Origin: Paractinoplanes maris
Lineage (GTDB): Bacteria > Actinomycetota > Actinomycetes > Mycobacteriales > Micromonosporaceae
NCBI RefSeq assembly: GCF_023544465.1
Contig: NZ_JALPVL010000008.1
Coordinates: 62,001-126,000, forward strand
DNA: 64,000 nucleotides
Direction of reading: 5' to 3'
In this document: piece after piece, positions 46,101 to 53,754 of the stretch
How positions within the stretch are numbered: the stretch's first letter is position 1
Layout: each line of letters starts with the position of its first letter
Made by a program: the position numbers and the translations under genes
Notes under the pieces: generated by a model
Database searches by the model: none
What the model saw: the letters and a program-made list of their open reading frames with translations, nothing else
Told to the model about the DNA's origin: nothing

Positions 46101-47397
46101 GATGGGCCAGTACGGCCACAGCAACCAGCCGTCGCACCACATCATCTACATGTACGACTACGCCGGCCGGCCCGCGAAGGCGCAGAAGCTCGCGCGGGAG
46201 GCGTTGTCCCGGCTCTACCTGGGCAGCGAGATCGGGCAGGGCTACCCCGGCGACGAGGACAACGGCGAGATGTCGGCCTGGCAGATCTTCTCGGCGCTCG
46301 GCTTCTATCCGCTGCAGATGGGCTCGCCGGCCTATGCGGTCGGGTCGCCGCTCTTCACGAAGGCCACGGTCAACCTGGAGAACGGCAAGAAGATCGTCGT
46401 CAACGCCCCGAAGAACAGCGCCACCAACGTCTACGTCCAGGGCCTGAAGATCAACGGCAAGGCGTACGGGTCCACGTCCATCCCGCACGCGACGCTGGCC
46501 GGCGGGGCGACACTCGACTTCGCCATGGGTCCGAAGCCGTCGTCGTGGGGTGCGAGCTCGCCGCCGCCGTCGCTCACGACCGGTGACGCGCCGGCCAACC
46601 CGCTGCGCGACCTGACCGGGCCCGACAACGGGACCGCCTCGGTGCCGGCACTGGTCGACGACACGACGGCCACCCGGGCCACGGTCGACGGCGCGTTCAC
46701 CTACGAATTCGCGTCGGCTCAGCTCGCGCCGGTTTCGCACTACACGCTGACGTCGGCCGACACGGCCGGATCCGACCCGTCGTCGTGGACGGTGCGCGGC
46801 TCCTACGACGGCACCACGTGGACGACGATCGACAAGCGGACCGACGAGAAGTTCGACTGGCGGCTGCAGACCCGCCCGTTCAAGGTCGCGTCACCGGGGC
46901 GGTACAAGTTCTACTCGATCGCCTTCGACGGCGCGGCCGGGCTGGCCGAGGTGGAGCTGCTCGGGAAGCCCGCGCCGGCCTGCACGACCACGGTGGCCGA
47001 CAAGGTGACCGGGGCGCTGACGGTGTCGTCCGGCGTGACCTGCCTGGCGCCCGGTTCATCGGTGACCGGTCTGGTCACCGTACGCAAGGGGGCCTCGCTG
47101 TATGCCACGGGCGCGACCTTCAAGGCGGCGCTGACCGCCAGCGGGGCCGGCACGGTGTCGCTGCTCTCCTCGACGGTGACCGGGGCGATCACGGCGAGCG
47201 GCTCGGGACCGGTCACGATCGAGGACTCGACCGTGCGCGGGCCGGTCACGGTGCTGACCGGCAGGACCGCGACCGTGGTGGCCGGCAACACGATCAACGG
47301 ACCACTCACCTGCGCGGGCAACCGGCCCGCGCCGGTGGACAACGGCCTGAAGAACGCGGGCTCGGGTCCTCGCCTCGGGCAGTGCGCGAAGTTGTAG
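43189..47397 (+). CDS. Large secreted multi-domain GH92 alpha-mannosidase
   Basis: 1402-residue exported enzyme. It has a signal peptide (to about 31), an N-terminal discoidin-like domain (about 60-205), then a beta region and the GH92 catalytic module (about 385-1130). GH92 markers are NNGFWDTYRTTWPAYSLLTP near 714, GYNDYTETNGWNMAFHVPQDG-like sequence, and GDEDNGEMSAWQIFSALGFYP near 1020 with the conserved acidic pair. A second discoidin-like domain lies at about 1150-1275, and a repetitive Thr/Ser/Gly beta tail at about 1275-1402. ATG 43189 follows ggggaggg. Residue limits are estimates. Probable activity: exo-alpha-mannosidase on mannan or glycoprotein. Confidence 0.92.
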   Translation: MRRPRWLVAAVPLAVMGAMMIGLPANAAAAADFASSFETGQPQPDWTDTTDRAAGVDGTVTAGMPGSLRGRVTAIAVNAEPNSNEGATNLNDGDAATKWLVDTPASWAQYTLDAPAEVVKYALTSANDAPERDPRDWTLEGSADGTGWTTVDTRTGETFDERFRTKTYEVATPGSYQVYRLSISAHGSGNLTQLADLELADANTTPPPTGPMQSRIGNGPAGSPTAKANAGYTGLKAFQIAGRHTAEGRGYAYNKVFDVDLAVADDTELSYLVFPEFNRTDLSNPATYTAVDLAFTDGTYLSDLKAEDQHGFVLSPAAQGASQSLYTAQWNLKKARIGAVAKGKTIDRILVGYDKPGGPTSFRAWFDDLTISQVAPAKPRAHLSEYVDTRRGTQSSGDFSRGNNFPATAVPHGFNFWTPVTDAGSTSWLYQWSRQNNAGNKPTIQAFSTSHEPSPWMGDRQTFQVMPSTGLDPSRTARALPFSHDNEVAKPYYYGVTFDNGLETELAPTDHAALYRFTFPGDNGNLILDNVNNNAGLTIDAAGRSISGWSDVNSGGLSAGWTRMFVYATFDRAVTASGSLAAGNRPSTGYVSFGDKTVTMRIATSLISVAQAKHNLDLEIAPDASLESVRDRARTLWDDKMHTVEVEGASEDQLATLYGNLYRLFLYPNSAYENTGTTEAPAYKHTVQSAVTSPASTPTETGAPVKDGKVYVNNGFWDTYRTTWPAYSLLTPAKAGEMVDGFVQQYRDGGWISRWSSPGYANLMVGTSSDVAFADAYRKGVKGFDVEQAYAAAVKNATVTPPNQNVGRKGLASSIFKGYTPSDATGEAMSWAMDGYINDFGISEMASALAEKTGKKRYAEEAEYFRNRALNYVNMFDKSVGFFQGKSSAGAWRQTPGNYDPRVWGYDYTETNGWNMAFHVPQDGQGLANLYGGKAGLGKKLDEFFATPETATFPGSYGGTIHEMLEARDVRMGQYGHSNQPSHHIIYMYDYAGRPAKAQKLAREALSRLYLGSEIGQGYPGDEDNGEMSAWQIFSALGFYPLQMGSPAYAVGSPLFTKATVNLENGKKIVVNAPKNSATNVYVQGLKINGKAYGSTSIPHATLAGGATLDFAMGPKPSSWGASSPPPSLTTGDAPANPLRDLTGPDNGTASVPALVDDTTATRATVDGAFTYEFASAQLAPVSHYTLTSADTAGSDPSSWTVRGSYDGTTWTTIDKRTDEKFDWRLQTRPFKVASPGRYKFYSIAFDGAAGLAEVELLGKPAPACTTTVADKVTGALTVSSGVTCLAPGSSVTGLVTVRKGASLYATGATFKAALTASGAGTVSLLSSTVTGAITASGSGPVTIEDSTVRGPVTVLTGRTATVVAGNTINGPLTCAGNRPAPVDNGLKNAGSGPRLGQCAKL

Positions 47398-47416
47398 ATC
47401 CCCTACAGTCGGCAGG

Positions 47417-48487
47417 ATGGGAGCCGTCGTCGAGCTGAGCCGCCAGGAGGCGCGCCGGATCGCCGTCCGGGCCCAGTTGCTCGACCGGCGTCAGCCGGCT
47501 GACCTGTACGAGATGGTCAGCCGGCTGACGTTCCTGCAGTACGACCAGACGGCCGCGGTGGCGCCCAGCGCCGACCTGGTGGCCTGGAGCCGGCTGGGTT
47601 CGGCCTACCGCCCGGCCGAGCTGGCCGAGGGACTCGCCGACCGCACGTACGTCGAGTTGCGCGGCCTGATCCGGCCGATGGCGGACATCCCGCTGTTCCG
47701 GGCCGACATGCAGGCGTGGGCGGCCCCCGACTCGCAGTTCGGCCACCCCGGCGCCCAGCACTGGGTCGACGCCAACGATCGTTTCCGGCAGGACGTCCTG
47801 GCCCTGCTCGACGTCGACGGCCCGGTGCCGCAGACGTCCATCCCCGACACCGCGCAGGTGCCGTGGGGATCGTCGGGCTGGAACAACAACCGCAACGTGG
47901 GCACGATGCTCGAATGCCTCATCGTGCGGGGCGAGGTCGCGGTGGCCGACCGCGACGGCCGGGAGCGCCTGTTCGACCTGGCCCACCGCGTCTACCCCGA
48001 CGAGGTGGTCCCGGCCGAGGTGGCGCACCGGATCCGCGCCGAGCGGCTGCTGCGGTCACTGGGCCTCGTCCGCAAGATCAGCCCCGAGGTCGGTGAGCGC
48101 GCGGTCGTCGACGGTGTCCGCGGCCACTGGCGGGTGGACCCCGCTTTCCTCGACGGTGCCTTCGAGGGGCGTACGGCTCTGCTTTCCCCGCTCGACCGGC
48201 TGATCTTCGACCGCAAGCGGATGGCCGACATCTTCGCGTTCGACTACAACCTCGAGATGTACAAGCCGGCTGCCCAGCGCCGCTGGGGCTATTACGCCCT
48301 GCCGATCCTCAGCGGTGACCGCCTGATCGGCAAGCTCGACGCCACCGCCGACCGCAAACAGGGAGTCCTGCGAGTCGACGCTATCCACGAGGACATCCCC
48401 TTCGACGCCGAGACCTCGACCGCCGTGCACGACGAGATCCAGGACCTGGCCCGCCGGCTGCACCTGGGCCTCGACCTCCCCGCCTGA
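47417..48487 (+). CDS. AlkX/YcaQ-like winged-helix DNA glycosylase family protein
   Basis: 356-residue protein of the HTH_42 (AlkZ/YcaQ) superfamily, made of tandem winged-helix domains. The catalytic-loop region reads LTFLQYDQTAAVAPSADLVAWSRLG, giving a Q-x-D pattern as in AlkX/YcaQ (interstrand-crosslink glycosylases) rather than the Q-x-Q of AlkZ. LSPLDRLIFDRKRMADIFAFDYNLEMYKPAAQRRWGYY is the characteristic C-terminal block. It would remove bulky alkylated bases. TACAGT (47404-47409) ends 7 nt before the ATG, indicating a leaderless transcript. It starts 19 bp after the GH92 stop. Confidence 0.85.
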   Translation: MGAVVELSRQEARRIAVRAQLLDRRQPADLYEMVSRLTFLQYDQTAAVAPSADLVAWSRLGSAYRPAELAEGLADRTYVELRGLIRPMADIPLFRADMQAWAAPDSQFGHPGAQHWVDANDRFRQDVLALLDVDGPVPQTSIPDTAQVPWGSSGWNNNRNVGTMLECLIVRGEVAVADRDGRERLFDLAHRVYPDEVVPAEVAHRIRAERLLRSLGLVRKISPEVGERAVVDGVRGHWRVDPAFLDGAFEGRTALLSPLDRLIFDRKRMADIFAFDYNLEMYKPAAQRRWGYYALPILSGDRLIGKLDATADRKQGVLRVDAIHEDIPFDAETSTAVHDEIQDLARRLHLGLDLPA

Positions 48488-48503
48488 CGGCTCGCGGTCC
48501 CGG

Positions 48504-48803
48504 CTACGTGACCAGGAGTTCCAGGGCGGTGCGGGGGTGGCGGAAGGTGCCGGTGAAGGTCATCGAGTGCTCGGTCAGGGCGCCGGTCAGGGTCACCAGG
48601 GTGTCGTCGCTGAGGTCCAGCTCCAGCGGCTCGCTGCGTTGCCAGTCCATCCGGGCCTGGACCGTGTGACGGCCGGCGGGCACCTCGATGCGGGCCGTTG
48701 CCCCGCGCCTCAGCCGGGCGACCAGCCGGCCGTCGACCCGGAACGTCATGCGGCGGGCGATGGCGCCGACGTCATGGGCGCGTTTCAGCTCTATCCAGGG
48801 CAC
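48504..48803 (-). CDS. Small beta-rich protein of unknown function (99 aa)
   Basis: 99 residues, predicted mostly beta: an early MTFRVDGRLVARLRRGATARIEVPAGRHTVQARMDWQ stretch resembles PEGA/DUF2846-like carbohydrate- or surface-associated small domains, in which an R-x-G-x3-x-I-x2-P-G-x-H pattern is common. There is no signal peptide or membrane helix. The GTG at 48803 has only a weak ribosome site. It converges with the AlkX-like gene, 16 bp away, and diverges from an acetyltransferase gene. The function is unknown. Confidence 0.65.
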   Translation of the reverse strand: MPWIELKRAHDVGAIARRMTFRVDGRLVARLRRGATARIEVPAGRHTVQARMDWQRSEPLELDLSDDTLVTLTGALTEHSMTFTGTFRHPRTALELLVT

Positions 48804-48892
48804 AGCCGAGGCCTTTCGCCGGTGACCGCGGGCTGCGGCGGGAGGGTCGTACCCCGTACGCTCCGCGGGGAATCCTGGAGGGGGAGGGGCCC

Positions 48893-49367
48893 GTGGGGGA
48901 AGTGGCGCTGCGGCCGCTCGAGGACGGCGACCTCGACGCGTTGTTCGAGCTGATGCGGGATCCCGAGTCGGTGCGGATGGCGGCCTTCGTCGCCGAGGAT
49001 CCGGACGACCGGGCCGCCTTCGACGCGCACCAGGCCAGGATCCGGGCCCGGGCCGACGTGACCAACCGCGTCGTCACCCTCGACGGGCGGCTGGTCGGCA
49101 GCATCGCGGCCTTCGTCATCGAGGGCGACACCGAGGTCACCTACTGGATCGACCGGTCCGTGTGGGGGGCAGGGCATCGCCGGGCGGGCACTCGCCCTGC
49201 TGCTCGAGCTGGTTCCCGTCCGGCCGCTGTTCGCCCGCGCCGCCAGCGACAACGCGGGGTCGCTGCGGGTGTTGCGGCGGGCCGGGTTCGAGGTCGTCGG
49301 CACCGACACCGGGTACGCCAACGGGCGGCGCGCCGAGATCGAGGAAACCATCCTGCGGCTCGCATGA
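48893..49367 (+). pseudogene. GNAT acetyltransferase, frameshifted at a six-G run
   Basis: The first part reads EVALRPLEDGDLDALFELMRDPESVRMAAF to TEVTYWIDRSVWG in the frame of GTG 48893, which follows ggagggggagg. From about 49170 the GNAT sequence continues one frame over: GQGIAGRALALLLELVPVRPLF, then ASDNAGSLRVLRRAGFEVVG, ending at TGA 49365-49367. Removing one G from the GGGGGG run at 49164-49169 restores a single 157-residue acetyltransferase with the acetyl-CoA loop (WGQGIAGR) exactly at the break. It is either a real inactivating slip or a sequencing error. The stop overlaps the next start (ATGA). Confidence 0.85.
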
Positions 49368-50227
49368 TCGTCAACATCACGGCGCTGATCGATCCGGCCC
49401 ATCACACGGCCGGCCGGCGGCTGGCCTGGGTGGCGGCCGGCCTCGACCTGCGGCCGCTCGGCACCGCCTTCCTGTGGATCCCGGTGGCCGGTGACGTGGC
49501 CGAGCTCGACATCCAGGTGCACCCGGCCGAACGCCGGGCCGGGGTCGGGAGCCAGCTGCTCGAGGCGGCCGCCGGGTCCGCGGCCGAGGAGGGCATGCGG
49601 AGATTGCGGACGGAAGCGGTGGCGCAAGCCTCGGACGGCGAGCATTTCTGCCGGGCACACCAGTTGCGGCCCGTCCTGGCCCTGACCTACACCCGGCTCT
49701 CCCTCGGCGGCGACCGCACGGCCGGCCGGCCGGCGCCGGGCTATCGCCTGGTCCACTGGGACGGGACGGTGCCCGGCGACCTGGCCGCGACGTTCGCCCA
49801 CGCCCGCAAGGCCATGGACGACATGCCGATGGGCGAGACCGCCGGCATCCCGCAACCCTGGACCGTCGAGCGCCTGCACGCGGTCGCGGCCGCCGTCGCC
49901 GGCCGCGGCGAGCATTTGGTCACCACGGCCGTGCTCGACGCCGACGGGGAGATCGCCGGCTTCACCGAGCTGGTCGTGCCGGGCGACGGCACCGGCGACG
50001 CTCAGCACTACGGCACGGGCGTCCTGCCCGCCCACCGCGGCCGCGGCCTGGCCGGCTGGATGAAGGCCGAGCAGATCCACCGGGTGCGCGACCGGTTCCC
50101 CGGCCTGGCCGGCCTGGTCGCCGACACCGCCGACGACAACGCCGCGATGCGCCGGGTCAACCACGCCCTCGGTTACCGGCCGACGCATCGCAGCGCACTC
50201 TACGAGCGCCGGCTCAGCCGAAGTTGA
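49364..50227 (+). CDS. Tandem GNAT-domain acetyltransferase
   Basis: 287 residues with two GNAT folds. The first (about 1-115) contains VAELDIQVHPAERRAGVGSQLLEAA, with the acetyl-CoA loop RRAGVG. The second (about 125-287) contains QHYGTGVLPAHRGRGLAGWMKAEQI and TADDNAAMRRVNHALGYRPT. Such two-domain proteins acetylate small amines or antibiotics in actinobacteria; the substrate is unknown. The ATG overlaps the stop of the frameshifted GNAT by 4 bp, so translation may normally depend on it. The 3' end overlaps the convergent DsbA-like gene by 14 bp. Confidence 0.87.
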   Translation: MIVNITALIDPAHHTAGRRLAWVAAGLDLRPLGTAFLWIPVAGDVAELDIQVHPAERRAGVGSQLLEAAAGSAAEEGMRRLRTEAVAQASDGEHFCRAHQLRPVLALTYTRLSLGGDRTAGRPAPGYRLVHWDGTVPGDLAATFAHARKAMDDMPMGETAGIPQPWTVERLHAVAAAVAGRGEHLVTTAVLDADGEIAGFTELVVPGDGTGDAQHYGTGVLPAHRGRGLAGWMKAEQIHRVRDRFPGLAGLVADTADDNAAMRRVNHALGYRPTHRSALYERRLSRS

Positions 50228-50813
50228 GCTCGCCCGTACGGGTCCGCTTGAGCTCGAAGAAGTCGGGATAACCGGCCAGGGCCACGGCGCCGTCGAACAC
50301 CTTCACGGCCTGCTCGCCGCGCGGGATGCTGGTGAGCACCGGCCCGAAGAACGCGACCCCGTCGATGTGAATGGTCGGCGTGCCGACGTCCTCGCCGACC
50401 GGGTCCATGCCCTCGTGGTGGCTCTTGCGCAGCGCCTCGTCGTATTCGGTGCTGGTGGCCGCCTCAGCCAGTGACGCGGGCAGACCGACCTCGGCCAGCG
50501 CCTCCCGGATCACGACCTCGAAGTCCTTGTTGCCCTGGTTGTGGATGCGGGTGCCGAGAGCGGTGTAGAGGTCGCGCAGCACCCCGTCACCGTGCTGCTG
50601 TGCGGCCGCGATGATCACCCGGACCGTGCCCAGGGAACGGTCGATCAGGTCGCGGTACCACTCGTCGAGCTCGCGGTTCTCGTTCAGCACATAGAGGCTC
50701 ATCACCCGGAAGTTCAGGTCGAGGTCGCGCTGCTTCTCGACCTCGAGGATCCAGCGCGAGCTGATCCAGGCGAACGGGCAGGCAGGGTCGAAGAAGAAGT
50801 CAACTTTCGTCAC
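50214..50813 (-). CDS. DsbA-family / mycothiol-dependent nitroreductase-like protein
   Basis: 199-200 residue thioredoxin-fold protein resembling mycobacterial Rv2466c. The N-terminal active site is DPACPFAWISSRW, so the usual C-x-x-C is C-P-F-A, leaving one cysteine. A helical insert follows, then GVGTPTIHIDG with the cis-proline region and FFGPVLTSIPRG. It is probably a mycothiol-linked oxidoreductase using a single-cysteine mechanism. TAGGGT lies 6 nt before GTG 50813 (an adjacent GTG at 50816 is also possible), indicating a leaderless transcript. No signal peptide is present, so it is cytoplasmic. Confidence 0.87.
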   Translation of the reverse strand: MTKVDFFFDPACPFAWISSRWILEVEKQRDLDLNFRVMSLYVLNENRELDEWYRDLIDRSLGTVRVIIAAAQQHGDGVLRDLYTALGTRIHNQGNKDFEVVIREALAEVGLPASLAEAATSTEYDEALRKSHHEGMDPVGEDVGTPTIHIDGVAFFGPVLTSIPRGEQAVKVFDGAVALAGYPDFFELKRTRTGELNFG

Positions 50814-50904
50814 CACTTCACCCTACGAAGCGATCAGCCGACCGAACACGCCAATCGCGTGCTGATTGTCTGGGCCACTCTCGCGCAGGTGGTCCGGTGA
50901 CTTC

Positions 50905-51921
50905 TCACGCGGGGACGACGACGACCTTGCCGGGCACGGCGCGGGCCTCGGCCAGCGTCATCGCCTCCCCGATGCGGGCCAGGGGCACCCGGGCGGCGAC
51001 CTGCGCGGTGATCCGGCCCTCGGCCAGCAGGGTCAGCACGGTGGTCAGATCCTTACGCGTACGGGATTGGAAGGCCGCCCGATCGCGCCGGCCCGACCAC
51101 AGGTCGTAGAAGGACGCCCGCTTGCCGTTGGGCAGCACGTTCCAGAGGCCGAGGCGGGCCAGGGTGACCAGGAAGGCGGGCACCATCGGGCCGGACTCGT
51201 GCGCCGCGATGGAGTAGCAGACCAGCGCACCGCCCGGGGCCAGCAGGCGCCACGCGCGGGTCAGGTGCACGCCGCCCAGGTTGTCGAAGGCCGCGTCGAC
51301 GCCGCCGGGGGCCAGCTCGCGGATCCGCTCGGCCAGCCGCGGGTCCTGGTGGTCGAGCGGGATGACGCCGAAGGCGCGCAGCGCGTCGTGGTGGCGCCGG
51401 TTGGCCGTGCCGATGACCCGGATGCCGTCGAGCCGGGCCAGCTGGGCCAGCGTGACCCCGACCCCGCCGTTGGCCCCGTGCACGAGGATCGTCTGCCCCG
51501 GGCGCACGCGGGCCGTGCGGTGCAGCATCTGCCACGCGGTGACCCCGTTGACGACCAGCGTCTCGGCGTCGCCCGGGTCGAGCCCGTCGGGCACGGCGAC
51601 CAGGTCACCGGCGGGCAGCACCAGGTGGGTGGCCCAGCCGCCGGTCTTGGTCATCGCCGCGACCCGCTGCCCGACCAGCGAGGCGTCGACGTCGGCGCCG
51701 ACGCTGTGGACGATGCCGACGACGTCGTAGCCGGGCACGAACGGAAACTTCGGCTGACCGGGATAGCGGCCGCGCCGCATGGCCTGCTCGGCGAACGACA
51801 CCCCGCTCGCCTCGACGGTGACCAGTGCCTGACCCGGCCCGGCCGGCGGCAGCTCCCGGGTGCGCAGCTGAAGGCCACTGGGCTCGACGACCCCGGGCAG
51901 GACAACTTCGGTGGCTTCCAT
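50905..51921 (-). CDS. Zinc-independent MDR-family quinone/enoyl reductase
   Basis: 338-residue medium-chain dehydrogenase/reductase of the quinone oxidoreductase group. The catalytic domain has FAEQAMRRGRYPGQPKFPFVPGYDVVGIV. The nucleotide-binding motif ILVHGANGGVGVTLAQLA (about 147-164) indicates NADPH. Structural-zinc cysteines are absent, as in zeta-crystallin-like enzymes. It reduces quinones or activated double bonds; the substrate is unknown. ATG 51921 has a ggagctc ribosome site. A strong promoter bracketed by a long inverted repeat lies just upstream, suggesting tight repression by an unidentified regulator. Confidence 0.9.
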   Translation of the reverse strand: MEATEVVLPGVVEPSGLQLRTRELPPAGPGQALVTVEASGVSFAEQAMRRGRYPGQPKFPFVPGYDVVGIVHSVGADVDASLVGQRVAAMTKTGGWATHLVLPAGDLVAVPDGLDPGDAETLVVNGVTAWQMLHRTARVRPGQTILVHGANGGVGVTLAQLARLDGIRVIGTANRRHHDALRAFGVIPLDHQDPRLAERIRELAPGGVDAAFDNLGGVHLTRAWRLLAPGGALVCYSIAAHESGPMVPAFLVTLARLGLWNVLPNGKRASFYDLWSGRRDRAAFQSRTRKDLTTVLTLLAEGRITAQVAARVPLARIGEAMTLAEARAVPGKVVVVPA

Positions 51922-51938
51922 GGCATGAGCTCCGATCG

Positions 51939-51988
51939 CTAGGCTTACAACCGTTAACTTACTCGCTAAGGCAACGGTTGTAAACCTA
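51939..51988 (-). promoter_or_regulatory. Promoter and long inverted-repeat operator of the quinone reductase gene
   Basis: Arms at 51940-51955 (taggcttacaaccgtt) and 51973-51988 (aacggttgtaaaccta) match at 15 of 16 positions around a 17-nt spacer. On the minus strand TTTACA (51984-51979), a 17-bp spacer and TAAGTT (51961-51956) form a near-ideal promoter. One arm covers the -35 and the other the transcription start. The spacer holds a smaller CTTA-N5-TAAG palindrome. Confidence 0.82.
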
Positions 51989-51992
51989 GGGT

Positions 51993-53747
51993 TCAGCCGG
52001 CCACGCGGTAGCCGACGCCCGCCTCCTCGATGCGGGCCACGTCGGCCTCGGTGATGCCCCGGCCGGTGAAGCGCTCCACCGCCACCAGACCCTTTCCGAT
52101 GCGCTCGCCCGAGTCGTCGAAGTCGAGGCCGGCCAGGACGGCGTCGATCTCGGGCGGCAGGGCATCGTTGTCATCGAGGTATTCGAACGCGGCGAGAAGC
52201 CGGCCGCCCTCAGCGAACGAGAGCCGGGTCAGCATGTTGACGTTCCAGTACATGCTGGCCGCGCGGCCGCCGGAGGACGCGGCCCGCAGCACCCCCTCGT
52301 CCGAGCCGACATAGCCGTTGAACTCGACGACCAGCACGACTCCGTCGACCTCGAGCGCGGTGACCCACGGCCCGGCGCCGTACTGGAAAGTCTCGTTCAG
52401 CTCGCGTTCGATCTCGTCGAACGGCTGCGGGCGCCCGGGGTCGGCCCCGAAGGTCCGCAGCACCTGAGGCAGTGCCGAGCCGGTGACGACCGTGACGGTC
52501 GCCGCCTGGGAGAGCGATCCGCGGTCCACCCAGCGGTAGGCGTGCTCGGGACGGGACGGACGGGCCGGCGGTTCCGGTTCGCCGCGGAGCCGGTGGCCCA
52601 GCCGGTCGGTGCGCTTGTGCACGGTGTCCGGTGCGGCGGGTGCGCTCCAGACGGCGAGGTTGTAGGCCTCGTAGTGGGCGTCCGCCTCGTCACGGCCGCG
52701 AGCCCGCACGCGGATCCGGTAGTCCCCGGGCCACGGCGGCGTCACCCGGTCGAGCCCGCGGGCTCGGGGGCCGGGCCCGATGATCGACGCGGCGCCCTCG
52801 GTGGCCGGCCAGCTGACGTCCACGATCTCCTCCCAGTCGTCGTCCTGGAAGTCCTCGTCGTCGTCGGACGGCGCCTCGGCGAGCACGGCCACCTGGACCT
52901 GGACGTGACCGTCGGCGGTGCCGGTGCGGATCACGACACCGCCGGCGGTCGCGTCGGCCAGTCCGTTGCCGGAGAAGTCGGCCCGCTCGGGGAACTCGTG
53001 CTCGATCAGCCCGAAGCGGTGGCCGGCCACGGCCACGTGGGCGGACGAACGGCTCGGCAACTGGTACTCCGCGCGACGCTTGGCCAGCAGCGCCTCGGCG
53101 TACCGGGGAGGCATGGGCACCTCGCCCAACAGCAACGCGGCCGCTCCGGCGCCCAGGCCGACCGTGGCGGCGGTCTCGTCGAGCATGGTCGCGGCTCCCG
53201 CCTGATGCACCACGGCGCCCGCGACGGCCACGGCCAGTGCGAGGTAGGCCGAGCCATGAGCGGCCGCGACCCCGTCCTCGTCCGTCACGCCGGCTGGGAC
53301 CATTAGCAGCGGCGCGGTCACCGGGTGGGCGGCCATCTCGCGGACCAGGGCGACCGTACGATCGATGATGCCCACGCGATAGCTTTCCAGCAGCGTGGCG
53401 GCGGACGTGGTCTCGCTTTCCCGAATTCCGCCCAGGGAGGCCGTCGCATAGCCGAATCGCTCCGGCGGTGCCGGCAGGCCGTCCAGCACGTCCGGCGCCG
53501 CTCCCCAGTCGTACCCCGCGATCGTCAGCTCGAGCGCGCCGAGCAGGCGCTCGGCCGCCAGCGGGCTCAAGGTTCGCAGGACCGACATGCTTGCCGGTTC
53601 CGGCCAGGGCATGCCCCAGTTGCGCCGGTTCTCGTCAGGGAGACCGAGCCGCCCGAGCGATCCGGCCGGACCGGCGGCCACCCGCACCCGGAGGACCGGT
53701 ATCGCCGCGGCGACAAAGGCCGCCAGTTCATCCGTACGCGAAGGCAT
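51993..53747 (-). CDS. Large unknown protein with DUF6461-like C-terminus
   Basis: 584 residues, no signal peptide. The N-terminal third is helical and unassigned. An acidic low-complexity stretch (DDDEDFQDDDWEE) is near residue 300. The C-terminal part (about 395-584) resembles the actinobacterial DUF6461 family: YRWVDRGSLSQAATVTVVTG, then LEVDGVVLVVEFNGYVGSDEGVLRAASSGG, and AASMYWNVNMLTRLSFAEGGRLLAAFEYLD. DUF6461 proteins are widespread in spore-forming actinobacteria without an established function. The start lies 6 nt after a weak GATGAT element. It stands alone, 7 bp before the next minus-strand gene upstream. Confidence 0.7.
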   Translation of the reverse strand: MPSRTDELAAFVAAAIPVLRVRVAAGPAGSLGRLGLPDENRRNWGMPWPEPASMSVLRTLSPLAAERLLGALELTIAGYDWGAAPDVLDGLPAPPERFGYATASLGGIRESETTSAATLLESYRVGIIDRTVALVREMAAHPVTAPLLMVPAGVTDEDGVAAAHGSAYLALAVAVAGAVVHQAGAATMLDETAATVGLGAGAAALLLGEVPMPPRYAEALLAKRRAEYQLPSRSSAHVAVAGHRFGLIEHEFPERADFSGNGLADATAGGVVIRTGTADGHVQVQVAVLAEAPSDDDEDFQDDDWEEIVDVSWPATEGAASIIGPGPRARGLDRVTPPWPGDYRIRVRARGRDEADAHYEAYNLAVWSAPAAPDTVHKRTDRLGHRLRGEPEPPARPSRPEHAYRWVDRGSLSQAATVTVVTGSALPQVLRTFGADPGRPQPFDEIERELNETFQYGAGPWVTALEVDGVVLVVEFNGYVGSDEGVLRAASSGGRAASMYWNVNMLTRLSFAEGGRLLAAFEYLDDNDALPPEIDAVLAGLDFDDSGERIGKGLVAVERFTGRGITEADVARIEEAGVGYRVAG

Positions 53748-53754
53748 CGGTTCA

